Source: Bacteroidota bacterium (GTDB lineage Bacteria; Bacteroidota; Bacteroidia; Flavobacteriales; Flavobacteriaceae). Taken from it: a stretch of 26,042 nucleotides of DNA. Below the pieces are notes generated by a model. That model ran no database searches and was not told the DNA's origin. It saw nothing but the letters and a program-made list of their open reading frames with translations. The translations under genes and the position numbers were made by a program. Positions 1 through 7,849 of this stretch are shown one piece after another (position 1 is the stretch's first letter; each line of letters starts with the position of its first letter). The DNA is taken from the NCBI GenBank assembly GCA_023390775.1, contig JAEWCF010000094.1, forward strand, positions 1-26,042. The letters run 5' to 3'.

Positions 1-629
1 CCGATATCCTGATCTATATGGTCGAGATAGGCGAAAAGGATTTAAAGGACGAATCATTTTTCAAGCGGATTTTCCACTCCCAGGTGCCCGTTCTGTTGTT
101 GCTCAATAAAATCGACACCTCGGACCAACAAACGCTCGAGGAGCAGGTAACCCTTTGGAGGGAAAAATTGCCCAATGCCGAGATCATCCCGATATCGGCA
201 CTGCAGAATTTCAATGTTACCGAGGTCTTCAACCGAATCCTGGCGCTCTTGCCGCCATCGCCACCGTACTATCCAAAGGATGCCCTGACCGACAAACCGG
301 AACGCTTTTTTGTGAATGAAATAATCCGCGAAAAAATCCTGCTCAACTACAGCAAGGAGATTCCGTACGCCGTTGAAATCGCAACCGAAGAGTTCCTCGA
401 GCAGGATGACATCATCCGGATCCGCGCGCTGATCATGGTAGAGCGGGACACGCAAAAGGGAATCATCATCGGACACAAGGGCGCTGCGCTGAAGAAAGTG
501 GGTATCCAGGCACGTGCCGACCTCGAAAAATTTTTCGGCAAACAGATCCATATTGAACTATACGTAAAGGTCGTCAAGGACTGGCGGACGAATGCCCTGC
601 AGCTGAAGCGGTTTGGATATAACGGATGA
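1..629 (+). CDS. era: GTPase Era, C-terminal part (5' end outside window)
   Basis: This is the C-terminal two thirds of Era, the essential GTPase that binds the 3' end of 16S rRNA during 30S subunit maturation. The frame is open from the first base (first full codon at 3), so the N-terminal P-loop lies upstream of the window. Visible parts are the G4 motif NKID (105-116), the G5-like ISAL (192-203), a linker, and a type-2 KH RNA-binding domain with the GHKG loop (471-482) followed by the helix that ends in VVKDWR. The C-terminus is where Era proteins normally end, and the stop is TGA at 627-629. It converges on the tolC-like gene; the 95-bp gap holds tandem heptamers and no clear terminator. 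The family call is secure; the only uncertainty is the missing start. Confidence 0.96.
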   Translation, partial: DILIYMVEIGEKDLKDESFFKRIFHSQVPVLLLLNKIDTSDQQTLEEQVTLWREKLPNAEIIPISALQNFNVTEVFNRILALLPPSPPYYPKDALTDKPERFFVNEIIREKILLNYSKEIPYAVEIATEEFLEQDDIIRIRALIMVERDTQKGIIIGHKGAALKKVGIQARADLEKFFGKQIHIELYVKVVKDWRTNALQLKRFGYNG

Positions 630-636
630 GAGCTTA

Positions 637-664
637 CAGTTTACGGTTAACAGTTAACAGTTTA
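637..664. repeat. Heptamer tandem array A (4 units)
   Basis: Four head-to-tail 7-bp words of the form C(A/G)GTT(T/A)A occupy 637-664. Two are CAGTTTA, one CGGTTAA and one CAGTTAA. The array begins 8 bases after the era stop codon. Confidence 0.75.
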
Positions 665-679
665 AGGACTTAAAACGAA

Positions 680-721
680 CCACAAGCCACCAGCCACTAA
701 CCACCAGCCACCAGCCACTAA
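680..721. repeat. Heptamer tandem array B (6 units, also two 21-bp copies)
   Basis: Six head-to-tail 7-bp words, all starting CCAC. They can also be read as two 21-bp units (680-700 and 701-721) that differ at one base. Each 21-bp unit ends with CCACTAA. The array stops 3 bases before the stop codon of the minus-strand tolC-like gene, so arrays A and B together fill most of the convergent gap. Confidence 0.8.
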
Positions 722-724
722 CTC

Positions 725-2098
725 CTAATTACCGGTCTCCGCCGCCCGGATCCTGTACAGCGATGCCCGCGCCAGTAGCGACCGGTTTGCCATCGCGATT
801 TCCTGCAGGCTCGCCGAAAGCACTGCCGCTTCCCGGGAGTTGATCAAAAACACCGAACTTTCGCCCATCTCAAAAAGCCGTTCCTCCTGCTGCAACAAGT
901 AGAGTTGGTCTTCGGCGATACGCCGGGTCATTTCCAGTTGTCGGTCCAGGGAGACAACCTCGGCATAACCTGCCCGCAACTTGTTCTGCAACACCAGTTT
1001 TTGCATTTCCAGCTCGAACCGCGCATCGGCCAGTTTGAGCCTCGCCAACCTGAGGCCGCCGCGCTCCCTGCGCAGGAATAGCGGGAAACTCAGGTTGATG
1101 CCGGCCCTGTAATCTTCGCGGAAATCGCCATTGAAGTCCCAGGCCTCCGATATCCATGAATAGCTAAGGTCGATCCTGGGCAAAAGGAGATTGGCCTTAA
1201 ACCGCCGTTCAATGTCAAGTATTTCGACCTTGTTTTCCAACGCGCGGATCTTGGGATGCGCGGGAATGGCGAGCGAATCCGGATGCGCAAGATCAAGGTC
1301 GGTTACGCCGGTTATCGCGCCTTCGGGCACCATGCCATCCGTGAGTTCAAGGGGAATGTTGCCGTCGGCCCACAGGAAATTGGAAAGTTCGAGCTTCGCC
1401 TTGGCCAGCTTAAGCCGTGCATCCTCAAGATTCAGCATGCGTAGCCGCACCGTTACGCCCACCTCCACGCTGTCAATCGACGGCCGGTCGCCCGCGCGGA
1501 TCATGCGGGTAATCCCTTCCAGGCGCGACTGTGCATTTGTGAGGTATCGTTCATACAGTTTTGCCTCGTCATACTGGCGTTTCCAGTCAAAATAGGCGGC
1601 CATCGCACCGTGTACGACCTCGACGGCAGCCAATGTCCTTTCGGCACGGCTAAGGCCCAGGGCCGTTCGTGCCATTTTGAGATCCGCCATCCGCCGGTTG
1701 ATCCACAAGCCCTGACCAAGCGGGACCTTGATCCCGACCGAGGCAAGTCCATCGGCGGGGCTGATATTCTGGGGGTTCAGGTATGCGCCGTCGTTTTGTT
1801 CAAAACCGGCCTTGACCTCGACGCCGAACCACGTCGGGACCGTAAATGCGCCGCCCGCCAGGGTATAATATTCCTTTCCGTCAAATCGCTTTGTATAGGC
1901 ATCCGCCGAAATTTTGGGGTCGAATCCGCCGCGGGCTTCAAGCAATTGGGCCTGCGCCATGCTCACCTTTAACTCCGCCTGGCGTACCGCGGGATGGTAT
2001 CGTTTGACCATGCCAAGGACCTCGTCCAGTGACAGGATCGAATCCTGTGCGAACACCGGAAACGTTATCAGCGTGATCACAAGGGCCAAAATTTTCAT
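725..2098 (-). CDS. TolC-family outer membrane efflux channel
   Basis: A 457-residue outer-membrane factor, the exit duct of the exporter encoded by the two genes upstream of it. The first ~18 residues (MKILALVITLITFPVFAQ) form a Sec signal peptide. The remainder is helical and alanine/leucine/arginine-rich, with the two-fold repeated pattern of OEP/TolC proteins, including the LSRAERTLAAVEVVHG stretch and a C-terminal half ending in repeated heptad-like helices. Length is typical for the family. The ATG at 2098 overlaps the TGA of the HlyD-type gene (ATGA, 4 bp), which suggests translational coupling. It is the last gene of the tetR-ABC-HlyD-TolC operon. The substrate cannot be read from this sequence. 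Confidence 0.9.
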   Translation of the reverse strand: MKILALVITLITFPVFAQDSILSLDEVLGMVKRYHPAVRQAELKVSMAQAQLLEARGGFDPKISADAYTKRFDGKEYYTLAGGAFTVPTWFGVEVKAGFEQNDGAYLNPQNISPADGLASVGIKVPLGQGLWINRRMADLKMARTALGLSRAERTLAAVEVVHGAMAAYFDWKRQYDEAKLYERYLTNAQSRLEGITRMIRAGDRPSIDSVEVGVTVRLRMLNLEDARLKLAKAKLELSNFLWADGNIPLELTDGMVPEGAITGVTDLDLAHPDSLAIPAHPKIRALENKVEILDIERRFKANLLLPRIDLSYSWISEAWDFNGDFREDYRAGINLSFPLFLRRERGGLRLARLKLADARFELEMQKLVLQNKLRAGYAEVVSLDRQLEMTRRIAEDQLYLLQQEERLFEMGESSVFLINSREAAVLSASLQEIAMANRSLLARASLYRIRAAETGN

Positions 2099-3438
2099 TT
2101 CGCGTCCTGGTTTTTAGGCTGGGTGTAATAATTGGGCGGAAATCCGTTGAGTGTCCTCCAGATTTCAAACCATACCGGAACCGTTTCGAGCAGGGCAAGG
2201 GTTTGTGCGCCCGCTCCGATGCTGATTTGTTTCGGCCACGGCGCTTCATCCGGGTCAGGTGCGATCAGGATGCGGTATTTGCCATTCGGGCTGATGAAAT
2301 TTTCGATCGCGACGATCCTTCCGCCAAATGTCCCGTACGACATGCCGGGCCACCCCGAAAACACGATGGTGGGCCATCCGTCAAACCAAACGCGTACCTT
2401 GTTTCCGCGCCTGATCAGGGGAAGGTCGATGGGCTGCACATAGGTTTCGACCGCCACGTCAAAATTCGCGGGCATGATGCTCACGATGGGCGTTCCCTCC
2501 TTGATCGTTTCCCCCAATCCCGATTGCAGCGCGCGGTTCACATACCCATCCTGCGGCGCCGTGATATGGTACAGCCCGCTCCGGATCCGATAGTTGGTGT
2601 ACTGGTTTTCAAGCTTATTGACCTGCGCCTCTGTATCGAACCGGCTGCTGAGGGCGGTAAACCTGTCGCTTTTGGTCTTGGAAATTTTTTCGTCGTATTC
2701 GGCGGCGATGCGGGAAACTTCGGTACGGGCGTTGATCAATTCGTTCTGTGCCGAGAGCAGCCGGTTTTGCGCGTTGATCAGTTTGGCATCGGCCTCCTGC
2801 TGTTTAAGCCTTTTTTCCTCGACATCGGTCATCGGTTTGAGCCCTTCTTTTTGCAATTGGACCGAACGGTTGAATTGCGTATTGGCGATCCGCAACTGGG
2901 TCCGTGCGGCCTCGACGTCAATGCTGTCGCTCCGAATCTTGAGCACAGCCTGGCGGATCCTGTTTTGTGCCATCCGTTCCTTTAGCGTCCGCTCCTGTTG
3001 AAGCGCCTGGATCTGCGCCTCGAGCGAAGTGACCTTTCCGCCGTATGATTCAAGCGTCATTTTTTTTGCCTCGACCTGTTCACGGGTATTGTCCACGAGG
3101 TTCGGGTCGAAATATTCGTCCTTGACTTCCGAAATGTACACGATCGTATCTCCTTTCTTGACAAAGTCGCCCTCGCCCACATACCATTTTTCTATTCGTC
3201 CCGCAATTGCCGTATGGATCGTTTGCGGACGTTGCTCCGGACGCAGCGTGGTAACGGCGCCCGAGCCCGAAATATTCTGGGTCCACGGAAGGAAAAGAAT
3301 CAGCAGGGCAATGAGCGAGGTTACCGCGATGATCCGGTTCAGTATCCTGTAATGCGGCCGGTCGGCCAGGCTCCTGAGTGTCTGGTAACGCTCCTGCCCG
3401 AGGATGCGGGTGCGGTTGTCTTTGGAAAGGTTAAGCAT
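2095..3438 (-). CDS. HlyD-family periplasmic adaptor (membrane fusion protein)
   Basis: A 447-residue adaptor linking the inner-membrane ABC subunit to the TolC-type channel. It has a short cytoplasmic N-terminus, one transmembrane helix at about 34-52, a biotinyl-lipoyl-like half motif (about 72-105, with the VGEGDFVKKGDTIVYI signature), and a long charged alpha-hairpin (about 110-290, rich in Gln, Glu, Lys and Arg). The second lipoyl half follows with ITAPQDGYV, then the beta-barrel. This is the layout of type I secretion and drug-efflux adaptors. Its ATG lies inside the end of the ABC gene (8-bp overlap) and its stop overlaps the tolC-like start by 4 bp, so the three subunits are likely made in fixed order from one mRNA. 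The family call is firm; the substrate is unknown. Confidence 0.92.
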   Translation of the reverse strand: MLNLSKDNRTRILGQERYQTLRSLADRPHYRILNRIIAVTSLIALLILFLPWTQNISGSGAVTTLRPEQRPQTIHTAIAGRIEKWYVGEGDFVKKGDTIVYISEVKDEYFDPNLVDNTREQVEAKKMTLESYGGKVTSLEAQIQALQQERTLKERMAQNRIRQAVLKIRSDSIDVEAARTQLRIANTQFNRSVQLQKEGLKPMTDVEEKRLKQQEADAKLINAQNRLLSAQNELINARTEVSRIAAEYDEKISKTKSDRFTALSSRFDTEAQVNKLENQYTNYRIRSGLYHITAPQDGYVNRALQSGLGETIKEGTPIVSIMPANFDVAVETYVQPIDLPLIRRGNKVRVWFDGWPTIVFSGWPGMSYGTFGGRIVAIENFISPNGKYRILIAPDPDEAPWPKQISIGAGAQTLALLETVPVWFEIWRTLNGFPPNYYTQPKNQDAK

Positions 3439-5098
3439 GGCCTGTTTTTTTGTCGCTGATGATATTTCCCTGCTCCATCGCGATGATCCGGGTCGCCCGC
3501 CTGCGCCATTCGGGGTTGCGCGATGTGACCACGACGGTCCATCGGTTTTTGGGCGACATCAAAAGTTCGATGAGCTCACGCGCGGCATCCGGATCCATCA
3601 TGGCCGTCGGGTCTTCAAGGAACAGGATCAGCGGTTTCCTGACAATGGCGCGCGCCAGGACGATCCTTGCGGCGATGGATGCCGAGAGCTGGCGGCCTTC
3701 CGGCAACAAGCGGGTCTCGAGGCCTTCCGGCATTTTGGTAATGTAATCGCGCAGATTCACCGCATCCACGGCCATCCTGAGGTCATCCTCGCTGATGTCC
3801 GGGTCATTGAAAGTGATGTTTTCGCGGATGGTTCCCTCAAAAGGCGTTTCCCCGATGGTTATTGCGGCCACGTGTGCCCGGTATTGGTGAAGATCGATCC
3901 GCCGAAGCGTGTCGTCATTGATGAAAACGGCGCCGGACGTGGGTTTGATCATCCCCGCCAAAATCCTGATCAGGGTTGTCTTTCCCGCCCCGTTCGCGCC
4001 CTCCAGCAATATTTTTTCGCCTTGGCCGATCTGCAGCGAAATATCGCTCAAAACCGGTAGCGGGGCGTCGGAATACTGAAAGGAAAGCCCCTCGGCGTGC
4101 AGGGCGATCTGGGTATAGCATGAAGTGGGCGTGGTTTGGGGAATCTGTTCGATCTCCATATCGGTTACCTCACCGATCTTCTCAACAGAGGTGAGGACAT
4201 CGTAAAACGTTTCCAACCCGAGGATGATTTTTTCCACCGAATTGATCACCAGCAGGATGATGATTTCGGCCGCCACGAACTGCCCGATGTTCATCTGCCC
4301 GATGATCACCAGGTAGCCGCCGATGGCCAGAAGGCAAGCCGTGATCAGCACCTTGAAGACGATCAATTGGGTGAACTGCCGTTGCAGGACCTTGAAGTGC
4401 CGTTCACGCCGGGAAAGGTACTCGGCGGTAAGGCGATCGGTTTTCGAGAGGGCGAAATCAAAGTTGCGGCCTTCGTTGAAACCGAGGTAATTCCTGGCGA
4501 TTTCCTGCAACCAGCCGGCCACCCGGTATTTGAATTTGGATTCGGCCAGCGAGCTTTCGAGCCCGCTTTTGTACGAGAACCGGAAGATTACGTACAAAAG
4601 CCCCAGCAGCATCAGTCCAAAAAGAATGAAAAACGGATGGTAAAGCGACAGCAGCACCACCCCGAAGGCAATCTGTAGCAAAGCCGCCGAGAAATCCAGC
4701 AGCAATTTCGACGTGCCCTTTTGGATGGACAGCGTGTCGAAAAAACGGTTGGCCACTTCCGGCGGATAATTTCCATGGTGCCTGACAAAATTGATTTTGG
4801 GCAACCGCGCGGCAAATTCAAAGGACGAGCGGATGAATATCTTTTGCTGGAGGTTTTCGGTGATCCTGAGTTGCATCAGCGAAAGGACGCCCACCAGGGC
4901 CACTCCCATCACGACGATGAAGATCAGCACGATCCACGAGGCGCTCACCCGTCCGGCCTGGATGAAATTGACGATCGCCTGGATCCCTAGGGGAAGCGTG
5001 AGGCTCATCAGCCCCGCAAAAAGCGCGTAAAAGAAAATCTGGTAGACATCTTTGCGGTCCAGGTCGAGCAACGAATAGAATCTTTTGAGCGGCGTCAT
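3431..5098 (-). CDS. ABC exporter, fused permease-ATPase, with altered ATPase motifs
   Basis: A 555-residue half-transporter. Membrane helices span about residues 20-300, without an N-terminal C39 peptidase domain; the first helix with its LTLPLGIQAIVNFI stretch resembles type I secretion permeases. The ATP-binding domain covers about 330-545. Walker A is intact (GANGAGKT, 367-374). Other motifs depart from consensus: no Gln at the Q-loop before EGTIRENI (about 415), signature LSASI instead of LSGGQ (471-475), E495-D496 where Walker B Asp and catalytic Glu normally sit in the order D-E, and Ser526 in place of the H-loop His. The flanking sequence aligns without gaps, so these look like real substitutions rather than a frameshift. 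The start is the ATG overlapping the tetR stop (ATGA). It probably works as a homodimer with the downstream adaptor and channel. Confidence 0.9.
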   Translation of the reverse strand: MTPLKRFYSLLDLDRKDVYQIFFYALFAGLMSLTLPLGIQAIVNFIQAGRVSASWIVLIFIVVMGVALVGVLSLMQLRITENLQQKIFIRSSFEFAARLPKINFVRHHGNYPPEVANRFFDTLSIQKGTSKLLLDFSAALLQIAFGVVLLSLYHPFFILFGLMLLGLLYVIFRFSYKSGLESSLAESKFKYRVAGWLQEIARNYLGFNEGRNFDFALSKTDRLTAEYLSRRERHFKVLQRQFTQLIVFKVLITACLLAIGGYLVIIGQMNIGQFVAAEIIILLVINSVEKIILGLETFYDVLTSVEKIGEVTDMEIEQIPQTTPTSCYTQIALHAEGLSFQYSDAPLPVLSDISLQIGQGEKILLEGANGAGKTTLIRILAGMIKPTSGAVFINDDTLRRIDLHQYRAHVAAITIGETPFEGTIRENITFNDPDISEDDLRMAVDAVNLRDYITKMPEGLETRLLPEGRQLSASIAARIVLARAIVRKPLILFLEDPTAMMDPDAARELIELLMSPKNRWTVVVTSRNPEWRRRATRIIAMEQGNIISDKKTGHA

Positions 5099-5772
5099 GG
5101 CTTTTTGGTTAGGATGCGTTCAACCAAGTCGATATAGAAATCGCTGACGCGGACATCGGGACCCGCACTGGTGATGGTCTTGAGATGGCCGGCGAGAAAA
5201 TGCTGGTGCAGGGCGCCCTCGACTATTGTCGAAACCAGGCTCTTGACATACGGGTATTCTGGGTCCACTTCCGACACGATGTTGGAAATCCGGTTGATCA
5301 CGCTTTTATAGATCAGGAAGAAGCCGTCCTTGTTTTCGTCGTCCACTTCCTTGGTGTGGAAAGTTTTGGTGAACTCCGCCACGATGATCCTGTACAGGAC
5401 ACGCTCGTCGATGTGCTGTGTGGCCACATCGTCCGCCGGTGGTTCGGTTACCACACGCACGGCCGCGCGGAGCTTTTCCATGGGATCCGGAAGGTTTGCG
5501 GTGGCAAGCGTGATCCGGTATTCCGCCCAACCCCAATACCAGCAGGTCAGGTACACCAGCATCTTGTGCTTGCTGTCGAAATAGCGGTAAATCGAACTTT
5601 CATTGGAACCGATCCTTTCGCCCAGCTTCTTGAACGTAAAGTTTTCAAAGCCGAGTTCGTCGATGAGCAGGATTCCGGACTCGACGATTTTTCGGCCCAG
5701 AGATGAGGTTTCGGGATCCTTGACAAAAATTTTGGGATTTACCTGAATGCGTAGGGTCGAAAGCATGAGCAT
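5095..5772 (-). CDS. TetR/AcrR-family transcriptional regulator
   Basis: A 225-residue regulator with an N-terminal helix-turn-helix at about 45-70, carrying the classic TetR recognition pattern (FTFKKLGERIGSNESSIYRYF). The remaining helical C-terminal domain would bind a ligand and form the dimer. There are two in-frame ATGs at 5772 and 5766. The -7-like element lies close upstream, so either fits, and the second would leave a longer leader. It is the first gene of the exporter operon and overlaps the ABC gene by 4 bp. A 19-bp perfect palindrome at the promoter suggests that it represses itself and the exporter and is released by a compound the exporter removes. The family is clear; the ligand is unknown. 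Confidence 0.93.
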   Translation of the reverse strand: MLMLSTLRIQVNPKIFVKDPETSSLGRKIVESGILLIDELGFENFTFKKLGERIGSNESSIYRYFDSKHKMLVYLTCWYWGWAEYRITLATANLPDPMEKLRAAVRVVTEPPADDVATQHIDERVLYRIIVAEFTKTFHTKEVDDENKDGFFLIYKSVINRISNIVSEVDPEYPYVKSLVSTIVEGALHQHFLAGHLKTITSAGPDVRVSDFYIDLVERILTKKP

Positions 5773-5783
5773 TAGTCTTTCTG

Positions 5784-5791
5784 CAAAATTA
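5784..5791 (-). promoter_or_regulatory. Candidate -7 element of the tetR-exporter operon
   Basis: On the minus strand the bases read TAATTTTG, an exact match to the Bacteroidota -7 consensus TAnnTTTG, about 12 bp upstream of the ATG at 5772. The triplet 20 bp further upstream is TTT rather than TTG. The element overlaps the edge of the palindrome at 5789-5807. Confidence 0.55.
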
Positions 5792-5807
5792 ATAGTATTA
5801 CTATTAA
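5789..5807. promoter_or_regulatory. 19-bp palindrome, candidate TetR operator
   Basis: TTAATAGTATTACTATTAA is a perfect inverted repeat about a central T (5798). It lies 17 bp upstream of the tetR start and overlaps the candidate -7 element, so a bound dimer would block RNA polymerase. The size and symmetry suit a TetR dimer. That this TetR is the protein that binds it is inferred from position. Confidence 0.65.
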
Positions 5808-5843
5808 ATTTAAAAGTTTAACAACTATTTTGTTTTTGTCCAA

Positions 5844-5868
5844 TAAAAAAAGCCGGAACTATCCGGCC
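5844..5868 (-). terminator. Rho-independent terminator of the zinc-ribbon gene
   Basis: Read on the minus strand, the 6-bp stem GCCGGA/TCCGGC (5852-5857 with 5862-5867) has a 4-base loop and is followed by a run of seven T. It lies 43 bp beyond the stop of the minus-strand zinc-ribbon gene. Confidence 0.8.
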
Positions 5869-5910
5869 TAATTGGAGCAACCACGGTTATCCGTTGGGAA
5901 TTGGTCCCTG

Positions 5911-6159
5911 CTAGAAGTCAAACAAATCGCCCAGGAACGAATCCTTGCGTTTCTTCTTGTAGTCGTAATGTGGATCGTGGTGCCGGCGCTCGTCGTGCTG
6001 GGGGTAACGCGCCTGGGCCGCCGGTGATAGGGACCTCTCAATAATCTTGTCCAGTTCGCCCCGGTCGAGCCACACGCCGCGGCAATTGGGACAATAATCG
6101 ATCTCGACGCCACTCCGGTCGGTCATGACAAGCGTTTCGTTGCAATTGGGACATTTCAT
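5911..6159 (-). CDS. Small zinc-ribbon protein (zf-TFIIB type)
   Basis: An 82-residue cytoplasmic protein. Residues 1-42 carry two CxxC knuckles (CPNC at 3-6 and CPNC at 23-26) in the arrangement MKCPNC...DYCPNCRGVWLDRGEL, which is the signature of the zf-TFIIB family. The C-terminal half is rich in His, Arg, Lys and Asp and is probably disordered, ending in the short hydrophobic motif FLGDLFDF. The role of this family is not established; the ribbon is expected to bind one Zn. It has its own promoter (6176-6206) and terminator, so it is a single-gene unit. The length is usual for family members. Confidence 0.85.
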   Translation of the reverse strand: MKCPNCNETLVMTDRSGVEIDYCPNCRGVWLDRGELDKIIERSLSPAAQARYPQHDERRHHDPHYDYKKKRKDSFLGDLFDF

Positions 6160-6175
6160 GATGATTCGTTTTGCC

Positions 6176-6206
6176 CAAAGATACGCAAAGCGAAGGGGCG
6201 AGGCAA
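6176..6206 (-). promoter_or_regulatory. Promoter of the zinc-ribbon gene (TTG-N20-TATCTTTG)
   Basis: On the minus strand TTG (6206-6204) is followed after 20 bp by TATCTTTG (6183-6176), an exact fit to the Bacteroidota consensus TTG-N17-23-TAnnTTTG. The leader before the ATG at 6159 would be only about 10 nt. Confidence 0.7.
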
Positions 6207-6294
6207 TGCTCCGGCGAGGCGATCCAAGCGATTTTGGCGAAAGTTTAGCGAAAGCCGCGCTGAACTCAATCTGGAAAGCCTGAAGATTTTAGAC

Positions 6295-6302
6295 TACCTT
6301 TG
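6295..6302 (+). promoter_or_regulatory. Candidate -7 element of der
   Basis: TACCTTTG matches TAnnTTTG exactly and lies 17 bp before the der ATG. At the -33 position there is CTG (6271-6273, 21-bp spacer) rather than TTG. Confidence 0.6.
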
Positions 6303-6319
6303 CCCAATATTTTTTTCGC

Positions 6320-7630
6320 ATGAATAACATTGTTGCCATCGTGGGCCGCCCCAATGTCGGGAAATCAACCCTTTTTAACCGTCTGATCCAAAGGCGGGAG
6401 GCGATCGTGGATTCGGTTGCCGGGGTGACGCGCGACAGGAATTACGGAAAGAGCGAGTGGAACGGTAAGGAGTTTTCGGTTATCGATACGGGCGGTTACG
6501 TCCGGGGTTCCGACGACGTCTTTGAAGCCGAGATCCGCAAGCAGGTGGAATTGGCCATTGATGAGGCCGACGTGATCATCTTCGTGGTCGATGTCGAGGA
6601 AGGCATTACCCCGATGGACGATGCGGTCGCCAAACTGCTGCGCAAGGTGACCAAGCCCGTACTGCTGGCCGTGAACAAGGTGGACAACGCCATGCGTGAA
6701 AAGGATGCGGTCGAGTTTTACAACCTGGGGCTTGGCGAATACTATACATTTGCGAGTATTTCGGGAAGCGGAACGGGCGAACTCCTCGATGCGTTGATTG
6801 ATGCATTTCCCGAGAAGCCGGAGGCCGATAATGAAGAGGACGAACTGCCCCGGTTTGCGGTGGTGGGCCGTCCAAATGCGGGGAAATCCAGTTTCATCAA
6901 TGCGCTGATCGGTCAGGACCGGTATATCGTCACCGATATTGCGGGAACCACCCGGGATGCGATCGACACGAAATTCGACCGTTTCGGTTTCAAGTTCAAC
7001 CTCGTGGATACGGCGGGAATCCGTCGGAAGGCCAAGGTAAAGGAAGACCTTGAATTTTACAGTGTGATGCGATCCGTTCGGGCGATTGAGCATGCCGATG
7101 TCTGCATCCTAGTTGTCGATGCCACGCGCGGTTTCGAGGGGCAGGACCAGAACATCTTCTGGCTGGCCGAGAAAAACCGCAAGGGAATCGTGATTTTGGT
7201 CAATAAATGGGACCTTGTCGAAAAGGATACCATGTCCACCCGTGAATATGAACTTAAGATCCGCAAGGAAATCGAACCGTTTACCGATGTGCCCATCCTC
7301 TTTGTTTCGGCGCTCACCAAACAGCGCCTGCTCAAGGCTTTGGAAGCAACATTGCGGGTGTACGACAATCGAAAGTTCAGGATCCCCACTTCGAAATTCA
7401 ACGACTACATGCTCAAAGTGATCGAGGGGCACCCGCCGCCGGCACTTAAGGGAAAATACGTCAAGATCAAATACTGCATGCAGTTGCCGACCGCGACGCC
7501 GCAGTTCGTATTCTTTGCCAATCTCCCTCAATACGTGAAGGAGCCCTACAAGCGGTTCCTTGAGAACAAGATCCGCGAAAACTGGGATTTTTCGGGCGTA
7601 CCGATCGACATCTACATTCGGGAGAAGTAA
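6320..7630 (+). CDS. der: GTPase Der (EngA), double-GTPase ribosome biogenesis factor
   Basis: A 436-residue protein with two GTPase domains in tandem followed by a KH-like domain, which is diagnostic for Der. Der acts in maturation of the 50S ribosomal subunit. Domain 1 has the P-loop GRPNVGKS (9-16) and NKVD (about 118-121). Domain 2 has GRPNAGKSS (about 182), DTAG and NKWD. The C-terminal KH-like domain (about 350-436) ends with IDIYIREK. Length is normal. The ATG at 6320 sits 17 bp after a -7-like element and begins the usual MNNIVAIVGRPNVGKST. The stop TAA at 7628-7630 abuts the stop of the next gene on the other strand, leaving no room for a terminator. Confidence 0.98.
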   Translation: MNNIVAIVGRPNVGKSTLFNRLIQRREAIVDSVAGVTRDRNYGKSEWNGKEFSVIDTGGYVRGSDDVFEAEIRKQVELAIDEADVIIFVVDVEEGITPMDDAVAKLLRKVTKPVLLAVNKVDNAMREKDAVEFYNLGLGEYYTFASISGSGTGELLDALIDAFPEKPEADNEEDELPRFAVVGRPNAGKSSFINALIGQDRYIVTDIAGTTRDAIDTKFDRFGFKFNLVDTAGIRRKAKVKEDLEFYSVMRSVRAIEHADVCILVVDATRGFEGQDQNIFWLAEKNRKGIVILVNKWDLVEKDTMSTREYELKIRKEIEPFTDVPILFVSALTKQRLLKALEATLRVYDNRKFRIPTSKFNDYMLKVIEGHPPPALKGKYVKIKYCMQLPTATPQFVFFANLPQYVKEPYKRFLENKIRENWDFSGVPIDIYIREK

Positions 7631-7849
7631 TTATTTGACATTCCGGGGCTTGTCGGCATACCAGTCGTTGAAGGTCAGGTTATCGCGGTGCGCATCCTTG
7701 AGCACGCGGATGACCATATAGATGATCAGCGGCGGGCCGATCAGCATCAGCACGGCAAGCAGGCTTGTGGAAAATTCGGTGTAAGCGACAATGGTCGTCG
7801 CAAAAACCACGATTGTGGTGAGCCAGACGAGTTTGATTACTGCATTCAT
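7631..7849 (-). CDS. Small two-helix inner membrane protein, unknown function
   Basis: A 72-residue protein not assigned to a named family. Two hydrophobic helices (about 7-23 and 29-49) are separated by a short polar turn (YTEFSTS). A cytoplasmic-looking tail follows, with KDAHRDNLTFNDWYADKPRNVK. The stop codon is immediately next to the der stop, tail to tail with no intervening base. The 20 bases before its ATG contain no G on the coding strand (CCAACAACCAACCACT before ATG). The ORF is credible because of its start context and coherent membrane topology. Small proteins of this size and topology are common in flavobacteria. Confidence 0.75.
   Translation of the reverse strand: MNAVIKLVWLTTIVVFATTIVAYTEFSTSLLAVLMLIGPPLIIYMVIRVLKDAHRDNLTFNDWYADKPRNVK

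Noticed and set aside
6365..7093. 242-codon antisense frame inside der
   Set aside because: It lies fully within der, whose two GTPase domains are unmistakable. No promoter or start context on the minus strand.
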